A DNA stretch of 17,545 bases from Emmonsiellopsis sp. PD_33 (Eukaryota; Ascomycota; Eurotiomycetes; Onygenales; Ajellomycetaceae): NCBI GenBank assembly GCA_032988165.1, contig JANTQF010000520.1:1-17545 (forward strand), in the 5' to 3' direction. The number at the start of each line of letters is the position of its first letter. Within the stretch, counting starts at the first letter, position 1. The translations under genes were made by a program, and so were the position numbers. A model generated the notes under the pieces. That model was not told the DNA's origin. It was given only the letters and a program-made list of their open reading frames with translations, and did no database searches. Positions 1 through 9,921 of the stretch are shown in pieces.

Positions 1-941
1 CCAGTGCTAACTCTCTTCCGCTTCTTCTCGCGTCCGTTTGTTCTTCGTCGGCGTCGTTGTTCTTTCATGCGGAGCCTCCTTTCTACTTCTGCTGATATAT
101 CCTCGGTTTCAACGGGATGGGTTGGGGTGCCAGCAGACATATCTTCCCTATTGGGGACATCATCCTGAGAGAGTGTGTGGAGCTTTTTCCGTTTCCCTCC
201 TGAGATATTGGAAGACGATTCATGATTCATCTCACTTAGGTTGTCATCACCCAATGAGCGTTTCTTCCCACTTTTCAGGCGCTCGGGAATGGCCACAGGT
301 GGAGGTTTTCTCTCGAAGAAGAATGAAGGTATCGATGTGCTACCAGTATCTCTTGAACTGGAGCTGACTGGGGCATCTCCCGTTGTGGTGGATGACGATA
401 CAGGTGCAGTGTCCCGAGTATGGGCTTCCTTTTCCTTATTTGCAGATCGTTGTTCGTTGACTTTGTTCATTGACTTGCCAGAAAGAATCCTGCTTGCGGT
501 ATTCTGGGGCAACTAGGATTATTATATCGTCAGCCAGTGTCACGGTACAATCACAGTGCCAGTAAGCGAAATTACAAATTCGATTCGAAGGTCTTCCAGC
601 TGCCTCAAAAGTTCATGTGTTCGATCCACCATAGACGAGATTGCCTTAAAGGACGGGCATTCGGGGACGACATGGCGCTTAACCATCCCACATATTTCGA
701 GATGCCTAGTCAGGTTCGACTCATGTTGCGAAAAGACCTAGAGAAAAGCAGTGGTAAGGTGTCAGCAAAAGCTTACATCTCGGGTTATTTACGTCGACGG
801 AGCGATGAACGTCAAGGGTCGACTCACCTCTGCCCATGCTACAGTGCCAGACTCGGGAATAGACATCTGTGGATCAGTCATGTTATAGGCGGTAGGGTTG
901 CGACCGGGATTTTTATCGTTTGGCGCGTTTGCTGACTCCAT
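1..941 (-). CDS. Unidentified nuclear-type basic protein, C-terminus beyond the left edge
   Basis: I do not recognise this protein. Exons are 941-828, 737-576 and 512-1; all junctions are phase 0 and the last exon runs off the window, giving about 262 visible residues. Intron 1 (827-738) has a GTGAGT donor and a CTGAC branch site. Intron 2 (575-513) has a weaker GTAATT donor but a CTGAC branch site. The chosen ATG at 941 sits in a CCCATGG context. Residues about 39-92 could form helices or a short coiled coil (HELLRQLEDLRIEF). The rest is Ser/Thr-rich and looks disordered. Basic clusters (KSGKKRS, GGKRKKL, and an Arg5 stretch followed by REKKRKR) resemble nuclear localisation signals. The two clean introns and an open third exon of 512 bases support a real gene; function and full length are unknown. 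Confidence 0.75.
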
Positions 942-1721
942 GGGAATGGTGGTGAAGATGTTCTTTTGTCGCGATTTTGGTGGGATTGAGCGATGAAGTT
1001 CTTGTGAGGTTGCGACAACCAATGAGAAGAGAGAGATCGGATCGATCGGAGCACCCGGTTCAACTAGTTACACGCGCGCTAGGCGCTTATCCGGTTCTAC
1101 CGCTCAAGAGCTCTCAGGGGCTTTAAACATGGGTGATTCCGAAATATCAGGAACTCGTTGGCGCCGGACATAGACGTTACTGTTCAGAGAAAGCAGATGG
1201 CTTTACACAGTGAGCAAGGAGGCATTTACTTTTTTTTTGATACCTCCGCGAGAGATATTGCCGCCATGAAGGCCGATTTACTTCAATACTCAGTAGTAGT
1301 TACTAGTACTATCTCATTGTTTACTACTAGTACGCTCAGCGGAAGCCAGGTGGAGTTAACCATCTCCAGTATTAGTTGTTTCTACATTTTAGGTTGGAAT
1401 ATTCAAGAATAACTGATTTGGTACCCACTATCACCAAGTCTACAATTCTGAACGTTTTACAAAAGGACGAAATGGGACGGACTCAGAGAGTTCAGGTTTG
1501 GAATAACTCGGAGAGTTTATCAAACTTAAATATAACCCTGGGCCAAAATACCCTTAACCACCAAACCACCCATAAAACCTTACAAGAAAAAAAAGTATCC
1601 AAACTTTTCAAAAAGAAACTAAATAAACGAATGAATAAACAAAAACCTGAAAACTAGATAGAACTTTCTCTGCACAGCCCTCCCCAAAGCAAAGCAAACC
1701 TTGGAACCCTGATATACCAGC
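942..1721. other. Intergenic region upstream of the left-edge gene
   Basis: I see no convincing gene here. The stretch nearest the left-edge gene should hold its promoter and includes a CG-rich patch (ACACGCGCGCTAGGCGC, about 1070-1086). An AGTAGT/ACTAGT-rich tract lies at about 1292-1333. The part from 1550 to 1680 is A-rich on the plus strand, as expected of a non-coding or 3' untranslated region. Short ORFs on both strands look like chance. Confidence 0.6.
1292..1333. repeat. ACTAGT/AGTAGT-rich intergenic tract, copy 1
   Basis: The tract is built from overlapping AGTAGT, TACTAGTA and TTACTACTAGTA units, so parts are self-complementary. The 15-mer at 1292-1306 is identical to 6386-6400 in another intergenic region. 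Confidence 0.6.
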
Positions 1722-2039
1722 TCATTGCATCCGTGGCTCACTGATACTCCCATCCAAGCCCCCCCCCCAAACGCAAACCTTCACGTACCACCTATTCTGC
1801 ACAGCATAGTAGATAGAAATAACCTTGTGCTTGGGCGCATCCAGAACCTGCTTCAGGCGAGTATGGATCCAGGCTGCCATATTTTGCTTTTTGCTTTTTG
1901 TTTTCTCTGAACCAGAGGAACTTGAACTGATGACGTTCGCATCGTTTGCTCTTTCCTCTGAGTTTTCCTTTTTCTTGGATATGGTTAGGTAGTGTTGGGA
2001 TCAGGCAGCAGGAATATTGACGTTGGTGGGTGATGTCAT
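1722..2039 (-). CDS. Doubtful small Ser/Lys-rich protein, start unresolved
   Basis: One minus-strand frame runs from an ATG at 2039 to a TGA at 1724-1722 and is interrupted by a single in-frame TGA at 2003-2001. Downstream of that stop the frame reads like protein: a Glu/Asn segment, five serines (ISSSSSGSEKTKSKK), then MAAWIHTRLKQVL and IYYAVQNRWY. Possible explanations are a short intron (2021-1974, branch CTAAC, acceptor CCAAG, but a weak GTCAAT donor), an upstream GTATGT donor at 2159 joined to the same acceptor, a start at the inner ATG (1880), or a decayed gene. A GTACGT donor at about 1788 could also replace the 3' end, which crosses a ten-base homopolymer (1759-1768). It lies downstream of POL3 on the same strand. 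No family recognised. Confidence 0.3.
1759..1768. repeat. C10 homopolymer
   Basis: There are ten consecutive C on the plus strand. It is a likely site of length error or polymorphism and affects the frame of the doubtful small ORF across it. Confidence 0.8.
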
Positions 2040-2409
2040 GCTCAGGATGCATGGGACGTCAGGCAGTAAAGGGGGTGTGGTGGGAAAAAAGGGGGAGGAG
2101 GGATGGAGGCTTGTTCGATGGATAGCGCAGGTGAGGAACACGAAATAGTTTTGACATACCCAGATCATAATTAGATAAAGAATTACAGTACAATAGAGAT
2201 GTAAACAAAAACGAACCACAGAAATTCCATGCCAAAGAAACATACACATGATATCGAAACATACATTAGAAAGCCGATGGTAAGCAAAAAGACGAATAAC
2301 GACAAGTTCGAATCCAGCATAACTAATCCCAATGCAATACTCTTATGCCATCATCCAGCAAAAGTAATCAAAGTCGTGAGGCAGCAAAACATAGCAGAAC
2401 GACCTCCCC
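2040..2409. other. POL3 downstream region
   Basis: This stretch follows the POL3 stop codon on the minus strand and should contain its 3' untranslated region and polyadenylation site. I see no supported gene, and no clear polyadenylation signal can be singled out by eye. A GTATGT donor-like site at 2159 may belong to the doubtful small gene next to it. Confidence 0.5.
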
Positions 2410-5400
2410 TCACCAGGCCCCCAAATCATGATCAAACCTCGACAACTCCTTCTCTGAATCTTCCACGTCCTTCTTCGCCTTCATCCGCATATAGAAAATG
2501 GGGCAATCCCTACTCGAGCAAATAACTTCGCAGTGTAAACTGCCCTGGCACCGTTGGCACTGGGTCCAGAGGCGGCCGAACCGCACTTCCAGATCAGACA
2601 CCTTGTTTAGAGTCTTGGTGTACAGCTCACCGAGTCGGGGGCGACAGTTCTCGCAAACAGCTCCAGTGCTCTCTTCCTTCCCCACGAGTGGCTTTTTGCA
2701 ACCCATGCAGGTCTGTGTTTTCTTGGCAAATTTCATCAGGCCTCCTAACGTGGGCGCAGCGACGGAGATCGATCGCGTGTGCTCGCCAGTAAGTAGCTGG
2801 CTGGACTTCTTCTCGCCCAGGATAGGATCGAAGATACGGGCGAGAGGCTTGGCGAGCTGGTTGTCAAGATAGTACTTTGTGTCTATTGGGATGTTGTTTT
2901 CGAGCACATAGATGGGATCTTCTGACTTCTCATAGTTCTTCGATCCTCCGGCGCCCTTGACGATGACGTAGGCGACACGATCACCGAGGGTGGGAGCAGA
3001 ACCGGCGTCACGTTTTCTCATACGCTCTGCTAGCTCGACGTGGGCTTGTTTCGCTGTGTAGTCGCTCTTTGACAGGGCCTTCGTAATCACGAGCTTAGAC
3101 ATGTCGATTTTATTTTGGAGAAGATCAGATATCGTGGCTTTTACATAGCTGTAAGTAGAGATGTTAGTTGACATAAACGAAGCAGATTCGAAAATACATA
3201 CCTTTGGGCGGCATCAGTATCTCGATCGATGAGAATCTTCTTGAGGACAGTCTCGATGACTGTCTGTACCATACGACAATTATCTCGTCGAACAGTTTCA
3301 ATACCCTTAGTATCCATTTTATCATACTTTTCCGGCCTCGTCCAAAAAAGACCCGCATAACGCTTCTTGTTGATAAGCAGATATGGGAAATACACTTTCT
3401 CGAATTCCAATTTGATAGGTTTCAGGAACTTGGAGGAGACATAGTCTGCTGCTTCCTGGCCAAGTTTCATGGCCTCTGCAAGATCCTTTACTCCGAATTT
3501 GACCATGACCGAATCGGTATCACCATAGATAACTTGGGCATCATGGGAATACCCGTTCGCGATCGTATATCTGGCCTCCACCTCCTCCTTTGTTTTCTCG
3601 ATCATCTGACGACCATAACTAGTCGTACTACTAGCAATAGCCAAACATGGTAGTTTTCCAACAGTGGCACCAGTGAGACCGTAAACACTGTTGGCGCTGA
3701 TTTTCAGAGCAAGCTGTCGTCCGTTCAAGACGGCCTTCTTGAAGGGATCTGTTTCAACTGCGAGTTCTCTCTTCGCGCGCTTTCTAGCGCTCAGGAGCTC
3801 TTCGAGAATTTGAGTTAGGAGTCCTTTTCGCACTTTCGCCGTGCAAAATCTGTCACCGTTAGGTGTCACTATATAGTCCTCTCCCTCTTTAAGCTTGAGG
3901 GTTTCGATGCTCGATTTGTTTAAGAGAGTAGTGTAACAAAGGTTATGGGCCTGCATAATACTAGGGTATAGAGACGCAAAATCAAGGGTGGCAATTGGGA
4001 CGTCGTAGTAATCTCTTTTAGGTTCGATAACAGTGGCTCCTTCGTATTGTTCGTTGCTAGCCTCGTTTCGCAGGTTTGGAATGACCAGCTGCTGCTCGAG
4101 CGCCTTGCGGAATAGCTGACTGATAAATTTGACCTGTTGTCCACGGGAAAGAAGAAAGTTGAATGGCACTCCGGTAACTCTTGCCATCTCAGTATAATTA
4201 ACAAGACACATCAGTTTGTCCATTAGACGTTGAGGTAGATAGGCATCCTTTAAACAGTAGACTGCCAACCGCCGTCTCGAATCTGGTGTACCATTAAAAA
4301 GCTCTGTGATCATCGTATGGTGGACGTCCTCTTTTTGTTCTCCTAAAAATTGTGCAGAAACCGAGTTTAGGGTGTAGCTTCGAAGTTGATGATCTCGTTG
4401 AACCAGCTGCAGAAGATCAAGTTGGATTCTGCCGTTGGTATTGGTAGCCTTTGTATCCCGATTACCCATTTGCTTGCTGGAGAAATTGCTCTCCTTGGCC
4501 TGAGAAACGGTACTCTTCAACCTAGACCAGAACGGAAAGCGTCCCAGTTTGAGGTGTTTCGCCCGATCGAGCAGGTAAGGGAAATCGAAGTTAGCGATAT
4601 TGTATCCGATGATAACGTCGGGATCAACTTCTTCCAAGAAATCTCTCCAAGCCATCAGCATTTTTTCCTCTTGGTCAAATTCCAAAATTTGGGTATTGAC
4701 GATCAGACTGCACGTGTCCAAGACAAATACATTTCGAACAAATGGCTTCGACTCCCCATAGCGAGTAACAACGTTTGCGATTTGAATTACGGGATCCTGA
4801 TTTGCTTCAGGAAATACACCCTTTCGACCCGCGCACTCGATATCAAACGACAGGATCCGAAGCGGAGCCATTTTTGCCCATTCTCCATCGTTGGGATGAG
4901 CAATAAGGTCGCGGTAGTGGATCGAAGCTTCTATCTGACAATTTGATTGCCGCTCATGCATTGGAAGGACCCGGTATGTATTTGGAGGAGCTTCAACCCA
5001 GGACATGCCCGAAATCTTCAAAATAGTTAGCCAAAAATTCCCGAAGAACCATAATGTTGCCCTGGGGGGATGGAGGGGACGCTTACCCCTGTATCAATCA
5101 TAAACCGTAAAATATACTGAATACTGTCAAAGGTCAAAATACCCTCGCCATCAGCCCTCCACATGCCTCTGTAGTTCGCGCCACCGGATTCAATCAGGGA
5201 TCTGAGCTTATTAATATGTCGCGGATCGGTCACGGTTATTTTCAAGTAGGGGCTTTTCTGGTTTCCTTGGAATCCGAAAAGATTTTCCCTCAACACCATC
5301 TGAATTGAGTGTACGACTTGCTCATGTTGTCCAAGCTGTGCCTCCAGATATGTCTTGAACCCTTCACAGTCGGTCCGAGCGAAAGAAACCGGCGCAGCAA

Positions 5401-5937
5401 TATAAAGATAGTGAAGGAAATCGGTAACGTGCAGCAGAACCGAGTGACCAGACTAATTATATCATAATCAGAACACGTCAGAATAGACAGAAATCAGTCC
5501 AGGAAATAATATCGAAGACATACCTCCGTAACTCCAAACAGTTTCACAACCGTCCTCCCCCCCGCCAACGTCCCGTCCTCCACCTCAATCTGCTGAAAGC
5601 AAAGTTTATCCTTTGACGCGTCGAATTCATCCAAGCTCGGGCGCGCCCACTGCTGGTCCTTCTCGGCGTTATTCTCCTTCAGGCCAGAGATGTCCTGTGT
5701 CAATTTCTCCAGCACTTCCTCCTCGAACTGGCTCTTCTGCTGCGACTGTGGCGGGCCAGAGGAGGTCAGTTTGCGGGGGCCATTTTGTGACGATGGCTTG
5801 ATGCTGACAGCAGGCTGGTCGGTTTCTAGCTTCCGTTTCTTTGCTGTGCTAGGCGATTTGGCCGGGAGGTTGCGGTGGTTGATGGTTGCGTCGCCGAGGA
5901 CTCGTTTTTGCGGAGGCTTCAGCATTGTTTCCGGCAT
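2410..5937 (-). CDS. POL3: DNA polymerase delta catalytic subunit
   Basis: This is the catalytic subunit of replicative polymerase delta, which makes and proofreads lagging-strand DNA and acts in repair synthesis in the nucleus. Exons are 5937-5524, 5452-5087, 5015-3202 and 3148-2410 (1110 residues, normal for fungi). The introns are 71, 71 and 53 bp; introns 2 and 3 have CTAAC branch sites. An N-terminal tail with a KKRK basic cluster precedes the exonuclease domain, whose Exo I motif is FDIEC (D318, E320). The polymerase domain has motif A DFASLYPSIM (D605), motif B KISANSVYG and motif C YGDTDS (D759, D761), followed by KKRYAG. The C-terminus has CysA (C1012, C1015, C1030, C1033) and CysB (C1062, C1065, C1075, C1080), the known 4Fe-4S site. 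All expected catalytic residues are present. C1071 is an additional cysteine inside CysB. Confidence 0.97.
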
Positions 5938-6054
5938 TGTGGTTCTTTAATCTTTTTGGGGGGGGAAATCCAATTGATTAGAGCAACATGGTAGAAACAC
6001 AAATCTTGTTGGCTGTGGTGGAGCGTGTGTTTGTTGTTGAAGCGGGTTGCGTCT

Positions 6055-6174
6055 CTCCTCAACGCGTGTCGGAAGTTGCGAGCGGATTTACGTGCATTGG
6101 ACGCTAATTAATTACGTGACGTCGTGATCTTCTTTACGCGTGAACGGATCACGTGATCTCGCTCCTCAACGCGA
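6055..6174 (-). promoter_or_regulatory. Putative MluI cell-cycle box cluster upstream of POL3
   Basis: ACGCGT occurs at 6062-6067 and 6136-6141, about 125 and 199 bases before the POL3 ATG, and ACGCGA at 6169-6174. Two of the cores lie in an exact 12-bp direct repeat, CTCCTCAACGCG, at 6055-6066 and 6162-6173. In yeasts the MBF complex binds ACGCGT and drives G1/S expression of replication genes including polymerase genes. Function here is inferred from motif and position. Confidence 0.6.
6117..6158. promoter_or_regulatory. CRE-like site and 12-bp E-box palindrome
   Basis: TGACGTCG begins at 6117 and is one base from the CRE/ATF consensus TGACGTCA. The perfect palindrome GATCACGTGATC at 6147-6158 is centred on the bHLH/bZIP core CACGTG. 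Both sit among the ACGCGT sites upstream of POL3. Binding is inferred only. Confidence 0.4.
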
Positions 6175-6370
6175 GAACAATTTCAGACGATTAAAACAGA
6201 GAAAGGTTGAGTATGTATTGTCTATGATTGAAGATGGCTATATATTTCAAATTCCTGTTATCCGCGGGTTGCAGCCCGGCCTCGCAACAAGGGAAACCTG
6301 AAACGGAAATGAACTATGAAGTCAACTTGAAATCAAATCATTCTCGCCCCCTTTAACCGAAAAGAATGAA

Positions 6371-6408
6371 CAGTACTAGTAGTTAGTAGTAGTTACTAGC
6401 ACTCGTAC
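6371..6408. repeat. ACTAGT/AGTAGT-rich intergenic tract, copy 2
   Basis: This tract shares the exact 15-mer AGTAGTAGTTACTAG (6386-6400) with 1292-1306. It lies just past the tyrosinase stop codon, between genes. Confidence 0.6.
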
Positions 6409-6480
6409 CAATACCCCTTAAGTATCCGACTCATATTTTATACTTCAACACTGACATGCATCGAGACAAACTAGTCCAGT

Positions 6481-8099
6481 TTACTCATAGAAGTAACAAA
6501 ACGGCCCCCCTGTCGTACCCATCACTTCTCGCAAGGGTATCGGCGGCGCCAGCCGGCCGAACTCGAGCAGATCATCCAAAGTCCCGTTGCGACTTGGTGG
6601 GATATTAGCGAACGTGAGCGTTCCATAAAATTGGTCTCGTCGTTCTTTGATGTCGAGCCATTGCCAAATGGACCATAGGCGGTCAATCTGGGCGTGGTGG
6701 AGAAAGAAAGCCGGATCCTGTGGACTCGCATAGAAATCGGAATCTGCAGATTATGTGAGTTAAAAAATAGGGTCTTAGAAGACGCCTTCAAAAGCGCGCA
6801 TATAAGGAAAGGAAGGGAGGTCATTGGACGCTCGGAAGGATACGTACGGTGTCCAGTCTCCCCCCCTAGGAACGTGTGTCCGCCACCGTGTACCCCCCAG
6901 AAATTCAGTGGATAATCTCCGTGGCCTTGTCCTTGATCCCCTGAGAGACGTGATTGGAATCCAACGATGTCAACAGACTCTTCGATACTCCACGTCGACC
7001 AGTTAAACGAGTTGTATTTCTGACCTATTTCCGGGCTCAGATCTCGTTTCAGGCACGACGGCTTGTGTCGTAATGGATTGCTCTCTACCTCACCTCCCCC
7101 AAGGATAACCGGGCCCAGATTCGCCGGCATTTCGGCGAAAGGACCAGACATGACACAGCCGCCACCAAGGCCGACAGAAAATCTCATCCCCTTTCCTGGG
7201 GGCGGCTGGGGGATTGGGGGTGGCGGACCCTGTAGGTAGGTCGGCTCACGATTGGGCAATGGGGCGCCATCACTCCCAAGGCTATGAGGTGAGCCGTCGA
7301 AAAGGGGAGACTTGTGGGGGTCGTAAACATCATATCCCCATTCCCAGTAACTTTAGTTCGGAGGGGTTTGGTAATTAGTATGTAGAGTAAGATCATGAGT
7401 CAATCTATATCGAAAGTACGCACGGTATCGGCCCCTTATATCCACAATCTCGAAGCGCCTCCTCATATAGCCAGACGAAGTATCGATGCCACGCCAGAAA
7501 ATTAAACTAGGAGGGCAATCAGCTCTTGAAACAGAACATAGTAGCAAAGAGTACGGAGCATACATTTCCATGGACAAGAAGAGTCTGGTTGATATGCACT
7601 GCCGTGAATGAATCGAAGAGGCTCTTGGACCCAGGAGCCTCCTGCTCGGTGTATAATGATGGCTTCAACTTGAGGCAGTAAACCGCATTGATATAATTTT
7701 CCCTGTCTTTCTTCGATAGAAATCGCCTGCGGCAGATAAATCAGAAGCACTTCTTACAAGCACCACTCTAAGAGAGTGATCAAGTAATCCAGTGTTGACT
7801 TACCACTCTTTCCGAATTCTCAATTTTTCCTTCGTGCACGTAGACCACTTCTTACGTTCATGATCACCGCCAGCTTCGTACATATCCTTCTCATCGTGAT
7901 GGGAATGATGTCCTCGCCCAATTGCTTCATTGACATTGCGCAACGCCTCCTCTTGGAGTTTAAGCAGCCTCAAGCCTTCATCATCAACAGGAGATTTATC
8001 GATCTCAGCCAACCTCCTATTCCAAGCTGGGCTTGCAATGGCGCCAAATGACAACACATTCCACAATGCAATGATGCACACTAGAAATCGCTGCATCAT
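6481..8099 (-). CDS. Secreted short tyrosinase / catechol oxidase family protein
   Basis: This is a type-3 copper enzyme, expected to oxidise phenols or catechols to quinones outside the cell. Exons are 8099-7804, 7726-7564, 7506-7424, 7350-6848 and 6743-6481 (435 residues); introns are 77, 57, 73 and 104 bp. An in-frame TGA directly precedes the first ATG region, which supports the start at 8099. Residues 1 to about 23 form a signal peptide ending near AIASPA. CuA ligands are H143 (VHINQT), H151 (VHGN) and H160 (WHRYF). CuB ligands are H335 and H339 (HGGGH) plus one of H364/H365 (FFLHH), followed by the usual IDRLW. There is no C-terminal cap domain of the kind removed from classical long fungal tyrosinases. 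The cysteine two residues before the second CuA histidine is replaced by L149, as in short fungal catechol oxidases. NQT, NWS and NGT are possible glycosylation sites. Substrate is unknown. Confidence 0.93.
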
Positions 8100-8101
8100 G
8101 A

Positions 8102-8119
8102 TCACCACTCAAAACACAT
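8102..8119 (-). other. Five-codon upstream ORF before the tyrosinase start
   Basis: An ATG at 8119 opens five codons (MCFEW) and stops with TGA at 8104-8102, two bases before the tyrosinase ATG. It matters only if transcription begins upstream of 8119, which the sequence does not show. Confidence 0.4.
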
Positions 8120-9921
8120 GCAGCTTGGCAATGGAGGTGATAGAATAACAGTACTTCACAGGAGAATGGACGCTAACAATGGATCGAGGTAGTCTTGACC
8201 AAAGTCACAGAAATGCCCACGATGAATGCAGAAGAGCTTGGAAGAAGAATATTTGACAAAGAAGCCAATAAACGGGGGCTGAAGGGTATCTAACCCATGG
8301 GCGTCAGAACGCAGAAGCAACTTCGGTCCTCGTGTGGGAAAGCCGTTGTTATAAATAATGCACTTTTTTTTAGGGAACTAGATGAATTATTCAAACCAGA
8401 CCATGGCAAAATCAGTTTGCCAAGAAGGAGGTATAATGTCTGTGCAGAAAAAGCAACTCGTACAGTCTCTTGGACCGCATACATTGTTTATGGTACGGTT
8501 CCACTGAGGGTACACAAGAAGTTGCTGAATCTGGGTGATGACATCAAAAAATTGAAATTTCAGTTATACAGTGTCTGACGAAGCTGTGGCCATAGGAGCC
8601 ATGGGAGAGAATGGGGGAACCGAGAGAGAGCACCAGGACATCTGATTCAGTGGCGTCAATTAAAAAAGAAAGAAAGAAAGAAAGAAATGGATAGCACGAT
8701 GTTGGAATCAGCCCAGTCATCCCACGGCAAGTCAGGCACACAGCTATTGGCTCATAGAGCCGACTTTGTGCTATGGGCAAAGAACATTGCTGTTATGAGG
8801 TTCTTCCAAAGTATGGGTATGCGAATGGGATGGACTGGATCAAGGCTGTATCGAAACCTGCTGAACCGAACATTAGATATAGATAACAATAATGATAATT
8901 GAAGGCCTCTACAGCCGTCTTTTCACCAGAAAAAGCAAAGGAGACTCATATTTCGGCGTTCAGTCGGTGCGTTCCGGGATCTCGGGTCCAGATGCAAGAT
9001 GTCGCCAAAATCCCATCGATAGATAAGAAGTAACTATTCGGCCTATTTAGGTGAGGTAGTACAAACTGACCAGAATAGGCAGTTTCATCTCGAAAAAGGG
9101 CGAATCAGGAACGAAGGACCGAAAGAAAATTTGCATACTTAAGATGACTGACAACTGAATCATCCATAGCATCACAAAATTTCCGCTTGCTTCTCGTATT
9201 CAATATAAGAAAGACAGTTTCAAGGCTTGCAGTGTTAGACAGTTGACAAGCCATGAGTAAGACAGTGTCAGTAAAGCCAGCCAACAACGGAATGGCGTGG
9301 CAAAAAAGCGTTGGGATGAATTTGCTGCTGTGGAAGGAGAAAAAAATCGTTCTGCAGGTTCGACAGTTGAGTATGAATCGTGGGATCGGGTCCGAATCGC
9401 GTAGGAATCGCCTCGTCCAGTCTTGCTCGAGCCTGCGCAGTTCCTGAGCCTGGGGGAGGAAGGGCGAGCCCACTAGTTATCTATGCTCGATTGGTGGCAC
9501 AAACACTCAAGTGAGACAAAGGGGCCGCCCAATAAGACCATTAAGTTAACCAACTATAAGTTCAACTGTAAGTACGTCAAAAAGTTGGCATGCTCGGATT
9601 TCTTATTGCGAACGGCGTCGGAGTACCTAGTTGGAAGAATTAATGTCAGTCAATGCAACGAACGAATAGTTATCAAGGACACTTTGGCCGTTAGCTTACT
9701 CATGACTCAAGATATTTTCCATATTAGCGAGGAAATATTGTCTCTTGTTGCAGAATGGCTTGTTCTTTGAACATTTACCAAAGCTTTTTGTCTCACCTGT
9801 CAACCATATTTCAATTCACATCCTCGCATGCAAGACTATGCAATCCAACCAGGCAATCAATCTTGTTTTCCTAGCCATTTTTTTTCGGGCTTCCCATGCA
9901 TGTGAGCTTACCAACGGCAAC
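8120..9921. other. Long stretch with no recognisable gene
   Basis: The part nearest 8120 should hold the tyrosinase promoter. ORFs of 60-122 codons occur on both strands, for example 8297-8578 (+, 93 codons), 9483-9770 (+, 95 codons) and 9105-9473 (-, begins with GTG). None has a motif I recognise, a consistent exon chain or protein-like composition over its full length. A tetranucleotide repeat lies at 8662-8687. The stretch could be regulatory or hold decayed sequence; I cannot tell which. Confidence 0.5.
8662..8687. repeat. (AAAG)n microsatellite
   Basis: Several tandem AAAG units follow a short A run in non-coding sequence. Length is likely variable between strains. Confidence 0.85.

Larger units (their letters stand above)
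5938..6480. other. Intergenic region between tyrosinase 3' end and POL3 start
   Basis: Both neighbours read on the minus strand, so this stretch should hold the tyrosinase 3' end (high coordinates) and the POL3 promoter and leader (low coordinates). It contains ACGCGT sites, a GATC-flanked E-box palindrome and an AGTAGT-rich tract, listed separately. No ORF here looks coding. Confidence 0.7.

Noticed and set aside
2300..2316. GTTCGAATCC resembling a tRNA B box
   Set aside because: The flanking bases do not form a T-arm stem, and no acceptor stem or A box lies at the right distance.
8100..8108. Tyrosinase start three codons earlier
   Set aside because: Those codons are GTG GTG ATC directly after an in-frame TGA; the first ATG is at 8099.
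8297..8578. 93-codon plus-strand ORF with a real ATG
   Set aside because: No recognisable motif, the opposite strand is also partly open, and nothing nearby supports it.
9105..9473. Minus-strand ORF with a faint ankyrin-like stretch
   Set aside because: It begins with GTG, has no true ankyrin consensus and no supporting exons.
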